Assembly (NCBI RefSeq): GCF_016808335.1
Contig: NC_053146.1
Location: 26,194,938-26,258,937 of the forward strand
Direction of reading: 5' to 3'
Length of the DNA stretch: 64,000 nt
From: Panicum virgatum
Taxonomy: Eukaryota; Streptophyta; Magnoliopsida; Poales; Poaceae
The notes under the pieces are model-generated. The model had not been told where the DNA came from. It worked only from the letters and a program-made list of their open reading frames with translations, and did no database searches. The translations under genes were made by a program, and so were the position numbers. The stretch's first letter is position 1. Every line of letters starts with the position of its first letter. Shown here in pieces: positions 56,707-64,000 of this stretch.

Positions 56707-57953
56707 TGTTGGTATTTATTAACGCAAATAGATAAATCCGCAAGCGCACGGATACCACTGTAGCTTTCACACGGAGTATTCCAAGGTACCGATTTCCACG
56801 GGGAACGAGAAGTGAACTAGAAAGGGGCCAAGGTCATCCAAAGAGAAGGTAGAAAGGATGTTTTTGTAGGAAGAGAGGGTCTCCTAAGGTATTCCTGGGG
56901 TTACCAGATGCTAAAGGGGCAGGCTCACTAAACTTCACCTACTTCGGAGCGACGGTACCTTTCTGATCCTCGAAAAGACTGGAAAAAGGTGATCGGGGTC
57001 AGGCCGCCAACAGCCCAACGAAAACACCAACCCGAACGTGGTGGAATACAAAGGCCTGGTCGGAGCTGTCACCTCCGGGGCTACCACAACTATCCGTGGG
57101 GTTGGGCGCAAACTCAAGTAAACACAAGCCTAGATACCATGTCTATGCTAATGATTACTACTCTAACCTGGTACCTGGACTAGAGCACTCGGTCGAGCGG
57201 AATTCCCGAAAGTGAAATAAAGCAAGAACTGAATTTAGACAAATAATAATTTCAAAAATATCGAAAGATAACCTGGAAGCAACTCGAGTTGAAGCAGATC
57301 CGTAGAGGTACAAAAGCTGAGGAGATTCCGACAAGCCCGACTCCTCCTCCTCTCTTCTACTCTCACTCTCCTCCTCTTTTCTAAATATACAACTAGGTGG
57401 AGAACACCTAGAGGGACACTACTACAAGGATAGGATGGAGAAATGAAGCTCAAGTGTGTAGGTGTGTGAGGTGAGAGGTGGAGGGAGGCCCCTTTTATAG
57501 TCTTCAGGGTTGGTTCCCGCCAAATGCATATATGGAAGGTGATCAGGAGGAGTAGGGGGCACGCCACATCGAAGTGCATCTGGACGGGATGCTGGCCAGG
57601 TTCGGCCGACCCCGGGGGTCGGTCGACCCCACCTAGCAGCAGCTCATCCTTATCTTCCTCGGGGAGTCTAATCTGTGGGCCCTCGTCAAGATCCCGTGGT
57701 GCATTTGCCTTGGTTCCCCCGTTTGCTCTGACATGTGGGCCCTCCTTATAACTGACATGTCTCAGTGTTGTGCATTCTTCCTCGTGTTCACTCATGTTTT
57801 CTCTCTTTTGCAGATGTGGGTGCTTGCAGATGACAATTCACCAAAACTCGTGGAAATGATTAGTCATGAGCCCTATATCTAAGTTTGGTGATTATTTCTA
57901 GTAAAAAGCTGCAAGAGTTGACGGTCGAAAATGACACTTAAGGACCGTCAACA
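56707..57953 (-). repeat. 5' LTR of G (1,247 bp)
   Basis: TGTTGACGGTCC (57953) to CCAACA (56707) on the minus strand. Very similar to the 3' LTR. TATA at 57492-57499 and GGTCGGCCGAACC-type palindromes (about 57600-57630). Confidence 0.85.
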
Positions 57954-58467
57954 AGGAGTTCATGCAAAGATGAAACGGGACTAGATGTTCTCCAATGCAG
58001 GTCATTCTCCCCGATGTCCTTAATTTCCCGGCACCTGCAGTTCTAAGCTTGTGGCTAACGTAACTTATCTGCTAACATGAATAGTATACTAGGAATCTTT
58101 GCCTATGCTCCCACTAACCTTAGGATTGCTTGTTTATTCTTTATTCATGAGAGTTGGCTGTTCTGTGTGTGTCACATTACCCCTGATTATCCTTTATTTG
58201 TCACTTACCCCTATATAGTCTGTGGTCTTCATCTTACTTCATACGTGTCATGGTTATGAAACTAGTAAATAAACTTTACACAACCTAGTCATCCCTTGGA
58301 AAAATATAAATAACGATACCCTGAATACTTCCGAGTCAAATGCTACAACGAGATATTCATGCGCTTGCGGATCTTTCTATAAACATTAAGACATACCAAC
58401 ACCAGCATTTCTGGTGGCGTTGCTAGGAACTAACCCCTCCTAGTGGCGACGCTAAGGAATGCCAACA
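57954..58467 (+). repeat. 3' LTR of F, second part
   Basis: AGGAGTTCATGC resumes the F LTR after G and ends GAATGCCAACA at 58467. H integrase resumes at 58468. Confidence 0.85.
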
Positions 58468-59284
58468 ATGATGCGTACTCATAGCAGAAGCCATACAAAT
58501 CATCGAGAAATGCCACACTGCGGCACATGGAGGCCACTATGGAGCATTCAGAACTCAAGCAAAAATCTGGCAAAGTGGTTTCTTCTGGCCAATAATGTAT
58601 GAAGACACCAGAGAATTCATTCGAAGGTGTCGAAGATGTCAGATGCATGGTGGCATAACAACTCGCAATGCAATGCCCCTCACAAACGATCTCCAAGTCG
58701 AACTATTCGACGTTTGGGGCATCGACATCATGGGACCATTCCCGAAGTCCCAGGATTGCGAGTACATATTGGTAGCAGTGGAGTACGTATCCAAGTGGGT
58801 GGAAGCACTACCTTGCAGAGCTGCTGATGCCAAACACGCCCGGAAGATGTTCCTGGAAGTCATCTTCCCCCGGTTTAGAACTCCAAGAATGGTCATAAGT
58901 GACAGAGGGTCACACATCATTGATAAAACCTTCTAAAACTACCTAAGGGAGTTAGGAGCCAAGCACAACATTGCCACTCCATACCACCCACAAACAAACG
59001 GTCAGGCAGAAACTTCCAACAAACAAATTAAAAATATTCTGCAAAAGACCGTCAACAAGATGGGGTAGGGATGGAAAAGTAAGTTGCCTGATGCACTATG
59101 GGCATACAGGACAGCATACAAAACCCCCATCGGAATGTCCCCATTCCAACTCGTCTACGGCAAAACATGCCATCTGCCAGTGGAACTAGAACACAGAGCC
59201 CACTGGGCCATCCGGCAATGGATCATGGATTTGAAGCAAGCCGGAAAGAATCGACAGATTCAACTGGCAGAGTTGGAAGAGTGG
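58468..59284 (+). pseudogene. pol: H integrase (interrupted by F upstream and J downstream)
   Basis: Frame 2: zinc finger H...[15 protein letters not shown] and CRRCQMHG (58530-58650), core VWGIDIMGPFP, DSR-type VISDRGSH (about 58893-58916), TAA at 58934 (CAA expected), [15 protein letters not shown] (about 58975-59020), TAG near 59066, then [19 protein letters not shown] and LAELEEW at the J insertion (59284). It continues pol from 40975 with roughly 45 bp lost at the F junction. The GAGTGG before 59285 holds one copy of the expected J duplication. Confidence 0.85.
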
Positions 59285-60061
59285 TGTGACACCTCAGGTG
59301 TCAGTACTTTTAAATACAATCAATGTACCTTAGTTAAAGTTAAAACAAAAATTTGAGAAATTAATTCAAAGAGAAAGGACCAAATAAAATACAAATCATA
59401 CAAAAGAAATTAAAGGAAAAAGAGAAAGGAGTGAAAAGCTACTCAAAATTTAATTCAAAAATGTGCACAAAATTTTTGTTGGCTCATGAGAGGTGTTTCA
59501 ATTGACATGTGCTCAATTGAACTTCAGCCAAAATCAAGTCAAAAACTGAATAAAACTAAAGTCCTTTTGTGCAAATATGCAAATGTACCAATAGTTCAAA
59601 ATGTGAGTTTCAAACGAAAATTTGCATAACACAAAAGTTGTAGATCTTGAAAAGTTATGCAAAAATGGTATTCAACACTTTTCCATTTGAGCCCTCCAAT
59701 TAGGAGATAATTTTAGTTTACCGAGAGGTCCCTGGATTTTCAGAAATCACAAATATGCCCTTATCTCCATCTCTCTCTCCCCCGGCCTGCTCTGTTCGCG
59801 CCGCCCGCCGTACGCCGCCGGTGGACTTCGTCCACTGCGCGCCCACGGCCAAATGGACCCGGGGAAACCGTTTAGCGCCACCTGGCCCGCCCCTTGGCAT
59901 CTCCTCGCGCGCACACGCGTCCCAGGCCGCTCCCCGTGCCGCCACGACACCCTCCGCCATGCGCCGCGCCGCTGCCTCCTCCACCCGCTCGCCGTCGAGT
60001 CGCCCAGGGCCAAATCGACCGCCCCCAGTCACTGCATTCCTCCCCCAGGAGCTCCTTGGCC

Positions 60062-60068
60062 TATAAAG
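60062..60068 (+). promoter_or_regulatory. TATA box of LTR J
   Basis: CCTATAAAG upstream of a C-rich leader, matching the B box. Confidence 0.6.
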
Positions 60069-62087
60069 ACCCCCAGCACCCCACAGTCGCGCCCCTTCTC
60101 CCTCTTCTTCCTCCACCCGCCGCTCCGCCATGGCCGCCGAGATCCAGCTCGCGCGGGCCAGCTAGCCCAGCCCCACATTGCCCCCTCCGACCACCGCAGA
60201 AGCTTCTCCACCTCCTAGTTACGCTCCACGTGCGCGGAATCGAAACCAAACCCCCTCCCGACGCCGTTCCCCTCTTGCGCCGCCGCCGGCGAGCTCGGGC
60301 TCACCACGGACCGGCCAGCTCCGAAGGAGACCGAGCCCGACAGCTACCCCAGAAGCATCCACGAGCTCATGCGGTGCTCGTGCGCGCCTTGTTCCCCTAC
60401 CCCGAGCCCTCCTTCGCCTCCAGCGCCGGCGAACCGAACAACCGACCCGCCATCAACGCCGACGAGCTTGAACCCGTGCACCAAACGCTCGAACGTCGAC
60501 TAGGGTAGGTGTTCCTCGAACCTTTCTCTCCTACGCGCCTCCCCGTGGCAGCCCCGGTAAGCCCTGCACCGCAGAACACCACCGGCAAGATGCCACGGCG
60601 GAGAAGTCCGGCGAAGGACCCGGTTGTAATTTGTTTTTTTCGTTTAAGGGTGTTTCTGCAAGTTTTTCAGTGTATACCAGTGAACTCCTAAAATGCGAAA
60701 AAAATCACAGAAAAATTGGAAAAATGCAAACTCAACTGATCTGGATTCCTTGTAACAAGATCTACAAATTTTGTAACATTCACATTTGCAGAAACTCAAC
60801 CGAGTTTAATCTAGGGAAAAGATTAAGAAAACCACCTTATGCATGTTCATGAAGTTATGCTCATCAAATGCCCTTGATTTTTGGATATGTTATCACTAAT
60901 GGAATTTTAAGATCACAGTGAAAAGATGACACCAACCCAAAATAGTTATCATGTTGGAACAATCAAGATTCTCTAATCTGTTGTTAGCTTTCTCGATTTA
61001 ATTCTGGAAAATATGCGCATGAACTTGCCCTGGAATTTTTACTACGTGCATGTAAAACTAAAACACTGTTAATACCTAAATTTCAGATTTATTAGAGTTT
61101 ATTTGCTATATACCATGATTTATGCTTGTTTAATCAACTTAATTCCTCATATATAGCTCTTATGCTCAGAAAAATCCATATTTATTTCTGGAGTCTTTTT
61201 TTAGCTCTGTGTTCCTATCAAAAAAATTTGAGCTGCAGTTACTGAGTTTGGCTTTGTCGAATAATCATGCTTAGCATCTTAGGGCTAGATTTACTATTTT
61301 TGTTCTGAGTAATCTACAATGTTTCTGATCATTATTTTTGGGCATGATCTTGTTTAGAGTATGTTCTACCTGTGATAAAAAGTTCAGATGCAATACTGGT
61401 CAAATGCATCTTGAGAAATTTATGCAAACTCATGTTAAGTTAACTGAATAACTAATTTATCATAGTGAGTTAAATCTTGAAAACTTTTCTGGAGTATGTT
61501 TAACTCAGGACTAGTCTCTGGTAAAAATTTGAGAACCAAATCCTTAGTAAAACTTTCTGTAGAATTAATCTTTGTTAATGGCTTGCTGTTTTTATTCTTT
61601 TTATCACCTCTGTTGTATAAGTGTATAAAATCTGGAAAAATTTCAGTGCTGAGTATATGCTGTGAAGTTGCTCCCATAATATTTGCAGCACCAGAACCCA
61701 TGTTAAACATTCTGTACAAAAAGATGAAGCAACTAGAGTAATCCATTTGCATGAATAGTTATAGTTTTTGCTCTATGGTAGATGCTGAAATTTATACCAT
61801 GAATGTTCAAGTTTGGATCTGAGTTACTTTAGTGTTTCATCACTAGCTCTTTAGTAGTTGTGTTGTTAAGAAAGAATGAAAGCATGCTATGTGTTGAAAT
61901 TAAAAATGAAAACCCAAAACCCCACCCATTCATGAATAAACGTAGTTATGTTTACTACTCTATAAACGTTTGCCCATGCATTGAAATGTGAAATCGTCAC
62001 TAAATTAACTTTCATTGGACTACAACTTTATAGTGAAGGAAAGAAATTGTTATCCATGAATAACTCATAATCTTGCATGGCATATAG

Positions 62088-62231
62088 AAACGATTAATCT
62101 CGCGGACGGTGACTACGAACTGGTGCCCGCGGACTCTCGTGCGGATCAGGAGGTCTCCTTGAACTGTACTAACTTGTCTCAAGACCTGGGCCAAGCCCCA
62201 GAAGCTTTTCTGCCTGACAGTGCCCAAGAAG
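62088..62231 (+). CDS. LTR exon A (J), conserved small coding exon
   Basis: 144 nt between GGCATATAG and AAG/GCAAGCCCC. The frame (2 nt + 47 codons + 1 nt) reads NLADGDYELVPADS, then an acidic stretch. It is nine nucleotides shorter than in E, so the phase is unchanged. Open throughout. Confidence 0.5.
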
Positions 62232-63159
62232 GCAAGCCCCGGAGCATAATCCCACTATTTTTCCGAATTATCATTCTGCTATCTATTTATTAATGTATGG
62301 TAATAGTTGGTTTTCTGCATTTAAGTTCTCTAGGCGTTGATCGAAAACCCTAGATGCATGATCCATAGGAACCTATGTTTGATACCGGATCTCTCTATCG
62401 ACTAGTTGCCATGCTAAATAGGTACGGTAGAAGTCGAGTGGTTTTCTGCCTCTCGCGAGCAAATAGGAATTGTACTGACTTTAATTCCTGTTGAAATGTA
62501 AGGACAACGGGCGGGGTTGTGTAGTTGTGATACCCCGCTGGTGTAGTCAAAAATGGCTAAGGTCGAGGTGTGTGGCTCATTTCGTTAAGCGTTTGAAAGT
62601 ACTAGCCACATACCGAGAAATATGGTAATCGGTAAGCTTAAGTACCTGATTGGACCGGCGAGTGGAACGATCTCGCACCCTCCTGGTAGAAGTAGGGTTT
62701 ATTTTTATGTCGCGACGTACGGGTGCAGAGTGGTCGGACTCTGTAGTCGGGGAGGGTGTTCCGGATCCACGGACTGGAAAGAAAGGGGAAAAGTAGCGTG
62801 GGCGGGAGCGAAGTCAATCCCCATGCGTGTGGTCTAGGTTCCCCTGGCCAGGTTGAAATTCGATTCGGAATCGTCCGCCTCTCACGGCATGAGATTGCTT
62901 AATAATTTCGGTCACATAGAGTAACAAGTGGAATATGATGATGAAAATACTGCTGGTTGATTAAATGGTTGCTCTACCATGTTTGAGTAGAGTTAGTTGC
63001 AAATTTAGAATGGTTAATTCCACTAGAATCTGGCTAAGTAAAACCTGAAAGTAAGGATCAACACTTAGCGGCATTTTTGGCAAACAAACCCTACCAACCA
63101 AAAAAGGCCTTGCATGTCTAGTTATCGGACTATGTTATATCCGGAGACGGGTCAGTCTT

Positions 63160-63181
63160 GCTGAGTATTAGCATACTCAGC
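63160..63181 (+). promoter_or_regulatory. Conserved hairpin before exon B acceptor (J)
   Basis: GCTGAGTAT/ATACTCAGC arms with a 4-nt loop TAGC. It ends 24 nt before the CAG acceptor at 63205, the same spacing as in E. Confidence 0.55.
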
Positions 63182-63205
63182 CTTGCTTGTGGCACTGTTT
63201 TTCAG

Positions 63206-63321
63206 GTACTAACTTTGAAGATCTGTTTGCGAGTCTTACTTGGCCTTGTACTCTGCCTCCGGGTTGGTCTGTTGAGTGGGATGGCCCTTCAGCTGGTGCT
63301 AATCACCCTCCCGCTGAGTGA
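63206..63321 (+). CDS. LTR exon B (J), conserved small coding exon with stop
   Basis: 116 nt after TTTTTCAG; frame 2 nt + 37 codons + TGA (63319-63321). It encodes FEDLFASLTWPC and LPPGWSVEWD and is two codons longer than in E near its C-terminus. There is no ATG at the exon start, unlike E, so it must be read from an upstream exon. Together with exon A this is the key comparison for the LTR gene. Confidence 0.55.
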
Positions 63322-63679
63322 CGCATTCGTACGGGCTTTACCGATGCGTCACGTTATCTCGCTAGTTATCTTTACTACTTTCGCTGAACATGAGACTTAA
63401 ATAATTGAGTAGTTGTAACTCCGCAGTACTTGCTACTCTGAACATGGTTTGTAATAAAATTTCTTTCCGCTGCAATCACTCTGAGATGTATGAATTGGTT
63501 TGTGTTGTAATCTCTGGGCTCACCTTCGTGTGAGTGTTGTCTGCTGATCCGGGAATAGCGTGGCTTTTATCGAGGCTTCACTCGAGGAACTACCGGAGAG
63601 TGCCAAATTGGGTCAGAGTTGCTTAGCAACAAAGATCAGTGCACCCGGGCCCAGTAGTTTTGGGTGGTTCCGCCACAGC

Positions 63680-63692
63680 AGGCATCAAAGCT
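63680..63692 (+). other. Primer binding site, degenerate initiator tRNA-Met type (J)
   Basis: AGGCATCAAAGCT against TGGTATCAGAGCT, two bases after the LTR end. Three differences. Confidence 0.65.
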
Positions 63693-64000
63693 CGCAGACA
63701 GCCTACCAGAGATGGCAACCTCGGTTTTCAAAACAACAATTTAAAACTTGACTTCAAAGCTACTAAAGTTTTTGAAAGAGTTTAGGATCTCCAAGGACAA
63801 GTCTAGGACGTAAAGCCCTAGGGAATCTTATGGGTATAATCAGGTGGCTTATTTTGTATGGCTAACTTCCAGCACCTTACTTTTCAGTATTTAAATTCTG
63901 CAACTACATCATCGCCACGAAGGTATGCTTACTCAGTCAGCTGAGGGAGTCTGACCTTCCCGTCGGTGATGCGAGCCGAATGCTGGAGCTCAAGCAGTGG
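63693..64000 (+). other. J leader (partial)
   Basis: Homologous to the start of the E-plus leader (17104-17441): GGACGTAAAGCCCTAGGGAA, a donor-like AAG/GTATGC (about 63920), then CTCAGTCAGCTGAG and GTCGGTGATGCGAGCCGA. It ends within the CTCAAG arm of the second hairpin at the window edge. Confidence 0.65.

Larger units (their letters stand above)
49253..57953 (-). mobile_element. Element G: Athila-type retrotransposon with a rearranged 5' end
   Basis: On the minus strand: 5' LTR (57953-56707), then 42 bp of foreign F-LTR sequence, PBS (56656-56639), gag, protease, RT, RNase H, integrase (56545-52081), non-coding 3' region, PPT (50516-50503), 3' LTR (50502-49253). It sits in the F 3' LTR. Flanks are AGGAC on the left and AGGAG on the right. 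The F-LTR piece between PBS and 5' LTR is a second copy of the left flank. Confidence 0.85.
40976..58467 (+). mobile_element. Element F: Athila-like element with gag-protease and ORF-1 but no RT or integrase
   Basis: 5' LTR (about 40976-42482), tRNA-Asp PBS, gag-protease (42640-44690), internal promoter-like zone, ATHILA ORF-1-like gene (45371-46887), AT-rich 3' region with tandem repeats, PPT, and 3' LTR (48362-49252, 57954-58467) split by G. No RT, RNase H or integrase motif is present between 44690 and 48361, so F is non-autonomous as seen. It lies inside the H integrase; about 45 bp of H and the first ~20 bp of the F LTR are missing at the left junction. Confidence 0.8.
9798..59284 (+). 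mobile_element. Element H: Athila-type retrotransposon carrying three insertions
   Basis: Own parts are 5' LTR (9798-10402, 36981-37627), PBS (37636-37653), gag-protease and RT-RNase H (37739-about 40975) and integrase (58468-59284). The blocks are collinear on the plus strand and are split by E-minus, F and J. After J cuts the integrase at 59285, the rest of H lies beyond the right edge. H itself sits in K. Every coding block is damaged. Confidence 0.85.
59285..63677 (+). repeat. 5' LTR of J (4,393 bp)
   Basis: Starts TGTGACACCTCAGGTG, itself a hairpin CACCT-CAGGTG, and ends GTTCCGCCACA. Zones as in E: GC-rich promoter (59760-60620), AT-rich (60620-62087), exon A, conserved intron block, hairpin 63160-63181, exon B. 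GC-rich ORFs on both strands are compositional. Confidence 0.8.
59285..64000 (+). mobile_element. Element J: Tekay-like retrotransposon, 5' LTR and leader
   Basis: LTR 59285-63677, degenerate initiator-Met PBS, leader sequence with the same CTCAGTCAGCTGAG hairpin as the E leaders. Continues past the right edge. A different, longer-LTR family from E but with the same LTR architecture, so the comparison of E with J is informative about function. Confidence 0.8.

Noticed and set aside
1..64000. A host gene somewhere in the window
   Set aside because: Every stretch over a few hundred bases could be assigned to an LTR, leader, element ORF or element non-coding region. No unassigned conserved ORF was left.

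Overview
This window reads as intergenic chromosome of a grass (Poaceae, probably panicoid): essentially all 64 kb is nested LTR retrotransposons of the Ty3/gypsy superfamily, and I see no host protein-coding gene, rRNA, tRNA gene or CRISPR array. The lineage evidence is direct: Tekay/Del-type chromoviruses (initiator-Met PBS, extra ORF before gag, chromodomain at the integrase end, very long 3.8-4.4 kb LTRs), Athila-type elements (tRNA-Asp PBS, Athila gag/pol, ATHILA ORF-1-like protein) and one Tat-type element (two RNase H domains, antisense ORF after pol).

Layout. A (1-2541, minus) is the gag/5' end of an Athila-like element that runs off the left edge and sits in B (2542-5423, minus), a long Tekay-like LTR, itself inserted in the pol of T, a decayed Tat element (5424 to about 8595). 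Then come L (8596-9099), a GC-rich Tekay-like LTR promoter fragment, and K (9100-9797, minus), part of an Athila-like LTR broken by H. H (9798 to 59284, plus, Athila) carries three further insertions: E-minus (10403-36975, Tekay, flanked by AGCCG duplications) in its 5' LTR; F (about 40976-58467, Athila-like) in its integrase; and J (59285 to the right edge, Tekay-like) in its integrase. E-minus contains E-plus (13734-28258), the best preserved element. F contains G (49253-57953, minus, Athila) in its 3' LTR. Insertion order: L before K before H before E-minus, F and J; E-minus before E-plus; F before G.

How the parts work. E-plus keeps the whole Tekay plan: LTR, PBS, structured leader RNA, extra ORF (orf0-like), gag-protease-RT-RNase H-integrase-chromodomain, PPT, LTR, spoiled by a few in-frame stops. 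F has LTRs, PBS, gag-protease and an ATHILA ORF-1-like gene but no RT, RNase H or integrase, so it would need enzymes from a relative. H, G and T encode pol but are broken by stops and frameshifts.

The most unusual signal is inside the long Tekay LTRs. Two small exons (A about 150 nt, B about 110 nt) are bounded by matching splice-like sites in E-plus, E-minus and the diverged J family. They join in the same phase, differ in length only by multiples of three, and exon B shows mostly synonymous change between families. This looks like an undescribed spliced protein-coding gene carried in the LTR. The E leader also holds an array of about ten stem-loops with a compensatory base-pair change between its tandem copies.
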